From Contendibacter sp031732755 (GTDB taxonomy: Bacteria; Pseudomonadota; Gammaproteobacteria; Competibacterales; Competibacteraceae): a stretch of 64,000 nt of DNA. Location: positions 1 through 64,000 of the forward strand of contig JAVMKI010000074.1 in NCBI GenBank assembly GCA_031732755.1, in the 5' to 3' direction. The notes under the pieces were generated by a model. The model made no database searches. It was given only the letters and a program-made list of their open reading frames with translations, and was not told where the DNA came from. This document shows positions 49,836 to 59,179 of the stretch, piece by piece; the first letter of the stretch is position 1; each line of letters begins with the position of its first letter. The translations under genes were made by a program, and so were the position numbers.

Positions 49836-52800
49836 TCAGGGCCGGTACAGCGCTTCGCGGACCTTGGCGGCCAGCGCCTCGCGGGAAAAGGGTTTTTGCA
49901 GGAAGTGAACCCCCTCGTCGAGGACGCCGTGATGGGCGATCACGTTGGCGGTGTAGCCGGACATGAACAGGCATTTGAGGTCCGACCGCAAGGCGCTGAG
50001 TCGTTGCCACAGGTCGCGGCCGCTCATGTCCGGCATGATCACATCGGTCAGCAACAAATGAATGACGCCTGGGTGAGATGCCGCTAACTGGAGCGCCTGA
50101 TTTGGTCCACCGGCGGCCAGCACGGTGTAGCCCAACCGTCCGAGCAACTGGGCGCTGAGTTTGAGCAGCGCCTCTTCGTCCTCGACCAGCAGGACGGTTT
50201 CCGCGCCGGTGGGCATTATGGCAGGCAGCGTGGTGTGGGTCTCCGCTGGCTCCGCCGCATGCCTGGGCAGGTAAATCTTGAAGGTCGAGCCTTGCCCCAG
50301 CTCGCTGTACACGTTGATGAAACCGTGGTTCTGCTTGACGATGCCATACACCATGGCCAGGCCCAGACCAGTCCCCCGCCCCCGCGGCTTGGTGGTGAAA
50401 AAAGGATCGAACAGTTGCGTCAGAACCACCTTGTCCATCCCGCAGCCGTTGTCGCTGACCGCCAGCAACACGTACTGACCGGGGATAAAGTCAGCATGGG
50501 TTTCGCAATAGCTTTCATCGAACTCCACCTGCCCCGTCTCGATGGTGATTTTGCCGACGCTGGCGATGGCATCGCGGGCGTTGACCACCAGGTTGGCCAT
50601 GATCTGGTCGATCTGGGACGGATCCATGTTCACCGGCCATAGGGTGCTGGCGGGTTTCCAGAGCAGGTCGATATCCTCACCAATCAGCCGCCCGAGCATG
50701 TTCAGCATCCCGGCGATGGTCTCGTTGAGGTCAAGCACCTGAGGCGCGATGGTTTGCTTGCGAGCGAAGGCCAGCAACTGACGGGTCAGGTCGGCCGAAC
50801 GTTGGGTGGCTTTTTGAATCGCCAGCAAGTCAGCGTGTAGCGGACTGTCGGGCGTCATCTGTTCCAGGGCCAGATCGGCGTGACCGGCGATCACCGCCAG
50901 CATGTTGTTGAAATCGTGCGCCACGCCGCCCGCCAGCCGACCAATGGCCTCCATCTTTTGGGCTTGGCGGAGCTGCGCCTCCAGGGCGTCGCGCTTGTGC
51001 GCCGCCTGTTCGCCAGCCGCCTTCATCCGCAGCACGCGCAGGGCGTAGGCCAGATTCTCAGCCAGCCGACACAATAGGTCCACTTGGGTTGGAGCGACGG
51101 CGTCCGGCTTCGCGGCGTAGAGAACGAGCACGCCAAAGACGCCCGTTTCGTTCTTCAGCGGCAGCGCGATGGTGGCGGCATAACCGCGCTGGACCGCCTC
51201 GTCGCGCCAGGGCGCAAAACGGGGATCGGTCAGTAGATTCTGGTAAATCACCGGTTTACCCGTGCGAATGGCCGTACCGGCGGGACCTTGCCCGGTCGGG
51301 GAATTGTCCCAGGTAATGCCAATCGCCTTGAGATAACCCTCCTCGAATCCGGCCTTGGCCACCGGCCGCACTTGCTTGGCCGGCGCGGGTTCGGCAACCC
51401 CGATCCAGGCCATTCGCCAGCCGCCCTTCGTCACCAGGATCCGGCAAATCTCCGGCATCAGGTTGGTGTCCTCCTCCGCCAGGGCGATAGCCTTGTTACA
51501 TTGGCTGAGCATGCGCAAGGAGTGCACCGCCTGGCGTTCCTTGTCTTCCGCTTCCAGGCGCTCCACCGCCTTCCATACCGCTTCCATCAGCAAAGTCAGT
51601 TGCAGAATGTCGGTTTCATGGTAATCGCTCTCCTTGTTGGCGACCCCAATCACGCCGACGATTCGGCTCCCGCTGAAAACCGGTACGGTCAGATACTTGC
51701 GCAATTCGGCATGACCAACCGGATAACCTTTTTTGAGAGGATGCGCGGCGACAAAGTCATTCAGGAGAATCGGCCGGCGCTGCCGGACGGCTTCACCCCA
51801 AAGGCCGGTCTTGTCCAATTCGTAGCAGGTCTGGGAATTGATGATGGTGCATTCCCGCATCACCTCCCTGGACCAGGAGTTCAACACGAACTCGCGACGA
51901 TCTTCATGGTAGCGATAGATGTAGCCGATCTTGCTGCCGGTCAGTTGAATGGCTTCGTTCAACGCATAGTCCAGAAAATCCCTGGCCGAATCCGCCTGGT
52001 ATTGCAGGATGCTGACCAGACTACGCAGCCGCGCCTCGTTGCGGCGTGTCTCCGCCTCGGCTCGCTGGCGCTCGGTGAGGTCGGCGGCCATGCTGACGAC
52101 CATGCGGCGACCGTCGGGCAACGGCCCGAGCGGGGTCGAACTGAATTCCCACAGCCGCTGCGTTCCATCCTTGCAGGTGACGATGAACTCACCTTCGGTC
52201 TGACGCTGACCCGCCGCGTAAAGACGGTCGATGGTCAACAGAAAGGGTTCCTGGCGCGCGCCGTAGGCCCGCTCCATCCAGTCGGCGATGGTGGGAAGGT
52301 CAGCCTCGTCGTAGCCGGTCAGGTCCTTCCAGGCGCGGCTCAACACCAGCACTTCGCCATCCTCGGCGTAAATCATGATCGGGAACGGCGATTCCACCAC
52401 CGCCCAGCGGAAGCGACGTTCGCTCTCGCGCAACGCGCGCTCCGCCGCATGTTCCTCGCGCCGGTCGCGGAACACCAGCACCACGCCCGTGATGACGCCG
52501 CTGTTGTCACGGATGGGGGCGCTGCTGTCGGCAATGGGGTGCTCCGTTTCATCCCGAGCGATGAGCAGGGTGTGATTGGCCAACCCCATTATTTTTCCCT
52601 CGCGCAGCACGCGCTGCACGGGGTTTTCGATCACGACGCGGGTTTCCTGGTCGACGACGCGGAACACGGCGTCGAGAAATTGGCCTCGACCCTCGGTTTC
52701 CGACCAACCAGTGAGTTGTTCCGCCACTGGGTTCATCTGCTTGATTCGCCCGACATGATCCGTGGTGATCACCGCGTCGCCGATGCTGTAGAGGGTGGTG

Positions 52801-53843
52801 TGAAACTCCTCCTGGGTTTCCCGTCGCTCCCGTTCCGACCGGTATAGATTGCGGTAGAGACCGGCCTGTCGGCACCGATAGGCGAGGGCGGCCACCGCTC
52901 CAGCGAGCAGGACGCCCAGCAGGACGAACAGAACGACCACGCCGGCCCGATAGCGCGTCTCCGCCAGGATTTCCTCGGTGTCCACCTTGGCCACCAAAAA
53001 CCAGGGCGAACCGGGAACAGGGCGCAAGTAAGCCAACACGTCCACGCCACGGTAGTCGCGGCCTTGAAACGGGCCCTGCTGGCCGAGCACTGCCTGCACC
53101 GCCGGCAAGTCGTTCTGGGTCAGTGGGACGCGCAAGTTCAGGGCGGCGTCAGTTCGATGGCGCGGATCGTTCAGATAGACGACCGCAGCGCCCTCCCGCT
53201 GGACCAGGAGCGTCTCGGCGCTGTGGCTGGGCGTGGGCCAGGCCTGGATCAGGGGGTACAAGCAGGTGGCCGCGTCGTTACGCAAGACCAGCATGGCCAG
53301 TGGACGCCCATCGGCGCCAGACACCGGCACGACCACATCCAGATAGACGCGACCGTCAGCCGCGCGATGGAAGTCGGAAAACACCGCGCTACCTCTGGCA
53401 AGGGCCGCCGCGATCGCTTGCCGGGTGATGGCATCAACCGGGGCTCGATCCTCGCTGGCAGCCAACAGGATGCGTCCATCCAAATCGAGCAGCAGCACGT
53501 CGGCGTAGCCGTAGGCTTCCTGTTCAAGCTGCAATCGTTGCCGCCAGTTTGCCCTTAGATTGGCATCCTCGGGGGACTTGCGCCACTCCGCCAACGCCTG
53601 TCGAAAAAACGGGCTGACTTGCGCCCGGTAGGCGTCGGCCAGGTTCTTCCGCCGCCATTCCTGGATCTGGCTGGTTTTCAGTTCGCCGATGGCGGCAATA
53701 TCGCGGTACTTGTCCTGAAGGATGCGCTCCGCTTCGCCACGATAATAGGCGTAGCCCCCAACCAGTAGCGCCAGGGTGATCAGGGCAAAAACAACGACCC
53801 AGGTTTGGCGGTGGGGGCCGGTGCGCGAATCGCCGTCGTTCAT
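49836..53843 (-). CDS. Large hybrid sensor histidine kinase
   Basis: A 1335-residue inner-membrane sensor. Domain order is helix 1 (about 13-32), a periplasmic Cache-type sensor (about 40-300), helix 2 (VVVLFVLLGVLLAGAVAALA), two PAS domains (about 345-600), and two GAF-like domains (about 610-770 and 790-950). These precede an H-box (GRLAGGVAHDFNNMLAVIAG), an ATPase domain with VVNARDA and GRGTGLGLAMVYGIV, and a C-terminal receiver (VLLVEDEEALLKLSAQLLGR, Asp in LLLTDVIMPDMSG). The FNNML-type H-box puts it in the HisKA/HATPase group that often works with a separate regulator. No clear ribosome site precedes the ATG. The signal is unknown. Confidence 0.92.
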   Translation of the reverse strand: MNDGDSRTGPHRQTWVVVFALITLALLVGGYAYYRGEAERILQDKYRDIAAIGELKTSQIQEWRRKNLADAYRAQVSPFFRQALAEWRKSPEDANLRANWRQRLQLEQEAYGYADVLLLDLDGRILLAASEDRAPVDAITRQAIAAALARGSAVFSDFHRAADGRVYLDVVVPVSGADGRPLAMLVLRNDAATCLYPLIQAWPTPSHSAETLLVQREGAAVVYLNDPRHRTDAALNLRVPLTQNDLPAVQAVLGQQGPFQGRDYRGVDVLAYLRPVPGSPWFLVAKVDTEEILAETRYRAGVVVLFVLLGVLLAGAVAALAYRCRQAGLYRNLYRSERERRETQEEFHTTLYSIGDAVITTDHVGRIKQMNPVAEQLTGWSETEGRGQFLDAVFRVVDQETRVVIENPVQRVLREGKIMGLANHTLLIARDETEHPIADSSAPIRDNSGVITGVVLVFRDRREEHAAERALRESERRFRWAVVESPFPIMIYAEDGEVLVLSRAWKDLTGYDEADLPTIADWMERAYGARQEPFLLTIDRLYAAGQRQTEGEFIVTCKDGTQRLWEFSSTPLGPLPDGRRMVVSMAADLTERQRAEAETRRNEARLRSLVSILQYQADSARDFLDYALNEAIQLTGSKIGYIYRYHEDRREFVLNSWSREVMRECTIINSQTCYELDKTGLWGEAVRQRRPILLNDFVAAHPLKKGYPVGHAELRKYLTVPVFSGSRIVGVIGVANKESDYHETDILQLTLLMEAVWKAVERLEAEDKERQAVHSLRMLSQCNKAIALAEEDTNLMPEICRILVTKGGWRMAWIGVAEPAPAKQVRPVAKAGFEEGYLKAIGITWDNSPTGQGPAGTAIRTGKPVIYQNLLTDPRFAPWRDEAVQRGYAATIALPLKNETGVFGVLVLYAAKPDAVAPTQVDLLCRLAENLAYALRVLRMKAAGEQAAHKRDALEAQLRQAQKMEAIGRLAGGVAHDFNNMLAVIAGHADLALEQMTPDSPLHADLLAIQKATQRSADLTRQLLAFARKQTIAPQVLDLNETIAGMLNMLGRLIGEDIDLLWKPASTLWPVNMDPSQIDQIMANLVVNARDAIASVGKITIETGQVEFDESYCETHADFIPGQYVLLAVSDNGCGMDKVVLTQLFDPFFTTKPRGRGTGLGLAMVYGIVKQNHGFINVYSELGQGSTFKIYLPRHAAEPAETHTTLPAIMPTGAETVLLVEDEEALLKLSAQLLGRLGYTVLAAGGPNQALQLAASHPGVIHLLLTDVIMPDMSGRDLWQRLSALRSDLKCLFMSGYTANVIAHHGVLDEGVHFLQKPFSREALAAKVREALYRP

Positions 53844-53975
53844 GCTAATTTTAGCCTATCGAGCCCTAAGCCATTAAGCTATTGGTTTTGAACCGCCGGG
53901 GTTCGGCTGGTGACGCCCATGCGGATTTTGGATCAGGTTGAGTATAACGGCTGACGTGACCGTTGGAGCCTACCC

Positions 53976-55478
53976 ATGTCCCTTTGTTCGCTCTCCCATT
54001 CGGAATGGATCCACTTTCTTCGGCGGGATTTCTCCGGCCTGGATACCCATTACCGTCTCGCCAATGGTCGGGTGGCCCGCCGCCACTATCTCGATTCCGC
54101 CGCCTCGACACTGGCGTTGGATTGCGCCCGCGCCGTTGCGGACGAATTGCTGCGTCACTATGCCAACACTCATAGTACGCTGCATTTTTCCGCCCGGATC
54201 GTCAGCCATGTCTACCACTGGGCCCACGCGCGGGCGCTGAGATTCGTTCGGGCCGATCCCGACCGCTACACGGTCTTTTTCGCGGGGAGCGGCTGCACCG
54301 CTCCCCTCAACCGGCTGGCGCGGACCCTGGCGACGCGGCGAGCGGAGCGGAACGTGGTGCTGGTATCGCTCATGGAGCATCACGCCAACGACCTGCCCCA
54401 TCGCAAACACGCCAGCAAGGTCGTACCTATCCCGCTGATCGGTCAGGCGCCGACACTGGGGGCAGTGGATTTGGCGGCGCTGGAACGGCTGCTGGAACAA
54501 CATCGTGGCCAGGTCAACTACGTAGCGGTGGCGGCGGCCAGCAACGTCACCGGAATCGTCAACCCAGTCCACGACATCGCGGCGTTGGCGCACGCACACG
54601 GGGCCTGGGCGGTCGTGGACGCCTCGCAATCTCTCGCTCACGCCCCGCTGTCGATCAGCGACACGGGAGCCATGGAACGGGAACTGGACGCCGTGGTGTT
54701 CTCCGGTCATAAACTGTATGCACCGGGGTCACCGGGTGTGGCGGTGGCGCGGCGGGCGCTGCTGGAAGATTGCGAGCCGGACGAGGTCGGCGGTGGCATG
54801 GTCGATGAGGTCAGCCTGAGCGGTTACCAGATCACCACCCAATTTCCGGATCGCGCGGAGGCGGGAACGCCCAATCTCATCGGCGCGGCGCAGCTCGGCG
54901 CGGCGCTGAACGCACTGCAACGCGCGGGCATGGGGGAAATCCATGCCGCCGAACAGCGGTTGCTGCGCCGCCTACTGGCCGAACTGGCGGTAACGCCGGG
55001 CGTGCGGATTTACGGCGACGTCGACCCCGACCGCACGCCGCGCCTGGGCGTGGTTTCCTTCAACCTGGTGGGGCTGGAGCATGGGTTGGTCGCCGCGGTG
55101 CTGAACGACTATCACAACGTCGCGGTGCGCAATGGCTGTTTCTGCGCGCATCCTTATGTCCGCGAATTATTGAAACCGGAACTGTGGGAGCTGGAAATCG
55201 ACCCGGACGCTGAGAATACGACAGCCCTGCTCAAACCTTGGCAAGGCATGGTGCGAGCCAGTCTCGGCCTCTACACTACGGACGAAGATATCGAAGCGCT
55301 GCTGACCGGCATTCGCGATTTGCAGGCGCGGCCAGACGATTACCGGTCCCAATATCGGGTCGACGCCGCCGGCCACTTTCACCATCGCACTTTCCACGTT
55401 CCGGCGGAGTCCCTGTTCGACCCCGAGGCGATACTCAATCGATACTCCATTGGGCGTTGGCACGATTGCGCGCCGTGA
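53976..55478 (+). CDS. Class V aminotransferase, cysteine desulfurase-like
   Basis: A 500-residue PLP enzyme of the SufS/CsdA fold type. It has YLDSAASTLALD at the start, FFAGSGCTAPLNRLA, SLMEHHANDLPHR, and WAVVDASQSLAHAP with the PLP-facing Asp. The Schiff-base lysine K246 is in FSGHKLYAPGSPG, and a cysteine loop, NGCFCAHPY, has Cys388/Cys390. The presence of Cys in the last loop allows sulfur transfer, but the protein is about 90 residues longer than SufS and no suf or isc genes are near. It may act in tRNA or cofactor sulfuration or as a lyase. GGAG lies seven bases before the ATG. Confidence 0.85.
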   Translation: MSLCSLSHSEWIHFLRRDFSGLDTHYRLANGRVARRHYLDSAASTLALDCARAVADELLRHYANTHSTLHFSARIVSHVYHWAHARALRFVRADPDRYTVFFAGSGCTAPLNRLARTLATRRAERNVVLVSLMEHHANDLPHRKHASKVVPIPLIGQAPTLGAVDLAALERLLEQHRGQVNYVAVAAASNVTGIVNPVHDIAALAHAHGAWAVVDASQSLAHAPLSISDTGAMERELDAVVFSGHKLYAPGSPGVAVARRALLEDCEPDEVGGGMVDEVSLSGYQITTQFPDRAEAGTPNLIGAAQLGAALNALQRAGMGEIHAAEQRLLRRLLAELAVTPGVRIYGDVDPDRTPRLGVVSFNLVGLEHGLVAAVLNDYHNVAVRNGCFCAHPYVRELLKPELWELEIDPDAENTTALLKPWQGMVRASLGLYTTDEDIEALLTGIRDLQARPDDYRSQYRVDAAGHFHHRTFHVPAESLFDPEAILNRYSIGRWHDCAP

Positions 55479-55534
55479 ATTGATGTGTTCGTATTATGGG
55501 ATCCTGTCCACTGCCATCGAGCGAATCTGTCACC

Positions 55535-55669
55535 ATGCCCGATTTCCTGCGCAAGTTCATTGGTCTCGTGCTGATTTTCACCGCTGTCGGCGTCGCCTCC
55601 TGTCAGACGTTGGTGGTGGCGTCCTGCTCCACCACCGCCCCTTCCGCCGCGCTGGCGCCGCGCTACTGA
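55535..55669 (+). CDS. 44-residue predicted lipoprotein
   Basis: ATG 55535 to TGA 55669. The peptide has a basic start (MPDFLRKF), a hydrophobic core (IGLVLIFTAVGVA) and a lipobox-like VASC, followed by a small Ser/Ala/Pro tail with a second cysteine. It lies between the aminotransferase and the XpaC gene. The ribosome site is poor, so the call is tentative, but the lipoprotein pattern is clear. Confidence 0.45.
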   Translation: MPDFLRKFIGLVLIFTAVGVASCQTLVVASCSTTAPSAALAPRY

Positions 55670-55767
55670 TTTCGGATATCGTCATGGGCCGCCTCCTGTT
55701 TTTGGCCGGCGCTGTCCTGATCCCGCTGACCACCCTCATCCTGCTGATAAGACGGAGAATTCACGTC

Positions 55768-56601
55768 ATGGCCGAACGTTACCAGCAAACCCCCGGCCAA
55801 TTTCCCTCGCCCAAGGGGATGCTGATGTTCCTGTTGCCTCTGCCGGTATTGTTCGCCGTGATCGCTTCGCTGGCGCGCGGCAGCCTGGGTGGATTGCTCG
55901 GCAATGCCACCGGTTACGCGCTGTTTCTGGTTGGAGCGTTGCTGCTGCGCCATGGCTTGCTGACGGAGGCCGAGTATGGCCGGCGCCGGGTGGCCAAGGC
56001 GCCTTGGCCACTCAAAACCCTGGGCGGCGGGGTCATCGCCCTGGCGACGGGTGTCACCGCTTATCTAGGCGCTAACCAACCCCTGGTGATGGCCATCGCC
56101 TTCGGACTGGCCGCCCTGCTCGGCTGTTATCTAAACTACGGTTTCGACCCGATGGCCGCCAAGCGCTTTACCGACCGCGACGGCGTGGATATCACCGACC
56201 GGGTGTTGGAAGCGCTGACGCAGGCGGAGCGAAGCATCGCCGCCATCGAACAGTCCACTCGCGACATCCGCAACGCCGAACTCAATAGCCGGCTACGGCG
56301 CATTGTCGGTTTGGCGCGGCAAATTCTGAAATTGCTGGAGGAAGACCCCCGCGATTTGCGTCGCGCCCGCAAGTTCCTCAACGTCTATCTGGATGGCGCC
56401 CAGCAAGTCACCGAGGGTTACGCCAAAACCCACGCGCGGGCGACCGCGCCGGAACTGGAGGACAATTTCCGCCGGGTGCTGGCCACCATCGAGGAAGTCT
56501 TCGCGGAACAGCAGCAGAAATTGCTGGAAACCGATGTCAGCGATCTCGACGTGCAAATCGAGGTGTTGACCACCCAACTGAAGCGGGAAGGAGTGGTCTG
56601 A
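55768..56601 (+). CDS. XpaC-like protein (5-bromo-4-chloroindolyl phosphate hydrolysis family)
   Basis: A protein of about 277 residues. It has three or four membrane helices near the N-terminus (MLMFLLPLPVLFAVIASLAR; YALFLVGALLLRHG; two further ones to about residue 125), followed by a long helical soluble part (about 135-277). This is the XpaC organisation; the family name comes from an indirect phenotype, and true hydrolase activity is doubtful. XpaC genes regularly precede telA, as here (28-bp gap). ATG 55768 has GGAG about ten bases away; ATG 55684 would add one more helix and is possible. Confidence 0.8.
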   Translation: MAERYQQTPGQFPSPKGMLMFLLPLPVLFAVIASLARGSLGGLLGNATGYALFLVGALLLRHGLLTEAEYGRRRVAKAPWPLKTLGGGVIALATGVTAYLGANQPLVMAIAFGLAALLGCYLNYGFDPMAAKRFTDRDGVDITDRVLEALTQAERSIAAIEQSTRDIRNAELNSRLRRIVGLARQILKLLEEDPRDLRRARKFLNVYLDGAQQVTEGYAKTHARATAPELEDNFRRVLATIEEVFAEQQQKLLETDVSDLDVQIEVLTTQLKREGVV

Positions 56602-56629
56602 CCTTCCACTTGACCAGGAGCTGAACCTT

Positions 56630-57802
56630 ATGACCACGACCTCCCCCACCGCGCCGACCGTCATCTCGCTCACCCCGCCGGCATTGCCCGAGGCGTTCGC
56701 CGCCGCTCTGCCGCAAGTCCAGCAGGACCTGGCCGCCCGCGCGCCGGCGCCGGCCCAGGATCAGCAGCAAGTCGCCGCGCTGGCGGCGCAACTCGACCTG
56801 CGCGACAGCAACTCCATCATCTTCTTCGGCGGCAAGGCCCAGGAGCAGTTAACCACTATTTCCGACAAGATGCTGGAAGGCGTGCGCAACAAGGACACCG
56901 GTCCCGCCGGATCGGCGTTGAACGAGATGGTGGCGGTGCTGCGCGGTTTCAATCTCGACGAACTGGACCCGAACAAGAAGCCTGGTTTTTTCGCCAAACT
57001 GTTCGGCGCGGCCAAGCCCTTGGTCAAGATTGTCCAGCAATACGAGACCGTGCGGAACCAGATCGACGACATCAGCGACGCGCTAGAGCGGCACAAGACG
57101 CAACTACTCACCGACATCGCCGGCCTGGACCGGTTGTACACCGCCAATCTCGACTACTTCCACACTCTGGAACTGTACATCGCGGCCGGCGAGGTCAAGC
57201 TGCAAAAGGTGGACAGCGAGGAACTGCCAGCGCTGGAGCGGGAGGTCACCACCAGCGAGGACATGGTCAAAGCGCAGACCTTGCGCGATCTGCGTTCCAG
57301 CCGCGACGACCTGGAGCGGCGCGTTCACGACCTCAAGCTGACCCGGCAGGTCACCATGCAAAGCTTGCCCAGCATCCGGCTGGTGCAGGAAAACGATAAG
57401 GGGTTGATCAACAAGATCAATTCGACCCTGGTCAACACCGTGCCGCTGTGGCGGCAACAACTGGCTCAGGCGATCACCATCTACCGTTCCGGCGAGGCCG
57501 CCAAGACCCTCAAGGCCGCCACCGATCTCACCAACCAATTGCTGGAAACCAATGCGGACCATCTCCGCCAGGCCAACGCCCAGACCCGCGCCGAGATCGA
57601 ACGGGGCGTGTTCGACATCGAAACGGTGAAGAAGGCCAACCAAACCCTGATCGCCACTATCGAGGATAGCCTGCGCATCGCCGATGAAGGTCGCCGCCGT
57701 CGTCAGGAAGCAGCCACGCAACTGGAAGCCTGCGAAACCGGACTGCGCCAGGCGCTGGCGTCGGCCCAAGCCCGAACTCGCCAACCCACCGGAGGCCGCT
57801 GA
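56630..57802 (+). CDS. telA: TelA-family toxic anion resistance protein
   Basis: A 390-residue soluble, almost wholly helical protein of the TelA/KlaA family, linked to resistance to tellurite and to membrane-active agents by an unknown mechanism. Family stretches include LRDSNSIIFFGGKAQEQL, RGFNLDELDPNKKPGFFAKL, KTQLLTDIAGLDRLYTANLD and MQSLPSIRLVQENDKGLINK. ATG 56630 follows AGGAG at eight bases. It lies between the xpaC-like gene and the SPFH gene, which starts one base after its stop, so all three should be one transcript. Confidence 0.9.
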   Translation: MTTTSPTAPTVISLTPPALPEAFAAALPQVQQDLAARAPAPAQDQQQVAALAAQLDLRDSNSIIFFGGKAQEQLTTISDKMLEGVRNKDTGPAGSALNEMVAVLRGFNLDELDPNKKPGFFAKLFGAAKPLVKIVQQYETVRNQIDDISDALERHKTQLLTDIAGLDRLYTANLDYFHTLELYIAAGEVKLQKVDSEELPALEREVTTSEDMVKAQTLRDLRSSRDDLERRVHDLKLTRQVTMQSLPSIRLVQENDKGLINKINSTLVNTVPLWRQQLAQAITIYRSGEAAKTLKAATDLTNQLLETNADHLRQANAQTRAEIERGVFDIETVKKANQTLIATIEDSLRIADEGRRRRQEAATQLEACETGLRQALASAQARTRQPTGGR

Positions 57803-57803
57803 C

Positions 57804-58916
57804 ATGGGACTTTGGGATAAATTGATGGGCGAATTCATCGATGTCATCCAATGGACGGACGACTCGAACGATACCCTGGTCTATCGCTTCGAACGCCAAG
57901 GCAACGAGATCAAGTTCGGCGCCAAGCTGACCGTGCGCGAGGGTCAGGTGGCGGTGTTCGTCAACGAGGGCCAGCTCGCCGACACCTTCCAGCCCGGCAT
58001 GTACGAGCTGAAGACCAACAACCTGCCGATCCTGTCCACCTTGCAAGCGTGGAAGCACGGGTTCGAAAGCCCGTTCAAAGCCGAGGTGTATTTCTTCAGC
58101 ACCCGCCGTTTCACCGATCTCAAGTGGGGCACCCAGAATCCGGTGATGCTACGCGATCCGGAATTCGGGCCGATCCGGTTGCGGGCCTTCGGCAGCTACG
58201 CCATCCGGATCAAGGACGCGCCGACCTTCCTGCGCGAGATCGTCGGCACCGACGGCCGCTTCACCACCGACGAAATCACCAACCAGTTGCGCAATATGGT
58301 GGTGTCGCGCTTCACCAACATTCTCGGCCAGGCCAAGATTCCGGCGCTGGACCTGGCCGGCAACTACGATCAGCTCGGCCAGTTCCTGTTGCAGCGCATC
58401 GCCCCGGAATTCGAGGCGGTGGGGCTGGAGCTGACCAATCTGCTGGTGGAAAACATCTCGCTGCCCAAGGAGGTCGAGGCGGCGCTGGACAAGCGTAGCA
58501 GCATGGGCATCGTCGGCAATCTCGATCAGTACACCCAGTTCCAGGCGGCGGAGGCCCTGCGCGAGGCGGCGGCCAATCCGGGCGGTGGTTCCGAGGCGCT
58601 GAACATGGGGCTGGGGCTGGCGATGGCCCAGCGGCTGAACGAGACCCTGGCGCGACCGGCGCCCGCGCCGCAACCGGCCCCGGCACCGCTGGCGCCCCCG
58701 CCGTTGCCGACCGCCAAGCCCTACTTTGTGGCGATCAACAACCAGCAGGCCGGGCCGTTCCCGCTGGACGAACTACAACGCCAGGCGCAGAGCGGTCAGT
58801 TGACCCGCGCCACTCTGGTGTGGGCGCAAGGCATGGCCAACTGGACCCCAGCCGGTGAGGTGGCGGAACTGAGCGCGCTGTTCGCTCACTTGCCGCCGCC
58901 GCTGCCACCAGCCTGA
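57804..58916 (+). CDS. SPFH-domain protein with C-terminal GYF_2 domain
   Basis: A 370-residue protein of the COG4260 (YdjI/virion-core-like) SPFH family. The N-terminal part is MGLWDKLMGEFIDVIQW and LVYRFERQGNEIKFGAKLTV. The SPFH body is about 25-230, with KAEVYFFSTRRFTDLKWGTQ and RAFGSYAIRIKDAPTFLREI. A helical scaffold-like region and a proline/alanine linker (about 285-312) precede a GYF_2/DUF4339 domain (YFVAINNQQAGPFPLDELQR, about 315-360). Relatives usually end in a zinc ribbon; here GYF_2 takes that place. It probably forms membrane-associated oligomers and recruits partners. The open frame reaches back into telA, but ATG 57804 is the natural start. Confidence 0.87.
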   Translation: MGLWDKLMGEFIDVIQWTDDSNDTLVYRFERQGNEIKFGAKLTVREGQVAVFVNEGQLADTFQPGMYELKTNNLPILSTLQAWKHGFESPFKAEVYFFSTRRFTDLKWGTQNPVMLRDPEFGPIRLRAFGSYAIRIKDAPTFLREIVGTDGRFTTDEITNQLRNMVVSRFTNILGQAKIPALDLAGNYDQLGQFLLQRIAPEFEAVGLELTNLLVENISLPKEVEAALDKRSSMGIVGNLDQYTQFQAAEALREAAANPGGGSEALNMGLGLAMAQRLNETLARPAPAPQPAPAPLAPPPLPTAKPYFVAINNQQAGPFPLDELQRQAQSGQLTRATLVWAQGMANWTPAGEVAELSALFAHLPPPLPPA

Positions 58917-59179
58917 GCTATAATGTCATTTTTGAGTCTTTCAACCATGCTGCAACTATGTTATCGATAAATAGCGCGGTTGCGCGGTTGCTCGCTTGCG
59001 CGACAGCCCGATTCACACTGCCAAAGCCACTGCCCGCCGGACCAAAGTACTATAGTGACCTCGTCAACCTAATGCTGTCAGCGATTCTCGCGCCACCAAC
59101 GCTGTATTGTTGCAGGAGTGTCAATTTTGTATCCAATCCTTCCGCTTCGATTCGTTCATTCTCCCAATATGGGGATCGT

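Noticed and set aside
58958..59179. N-terminal extension of the DUF4091 protein
   Set aside because: The extension precedes a complete signal peptide at ATG 59180 and looks like translated intergenic DNA.
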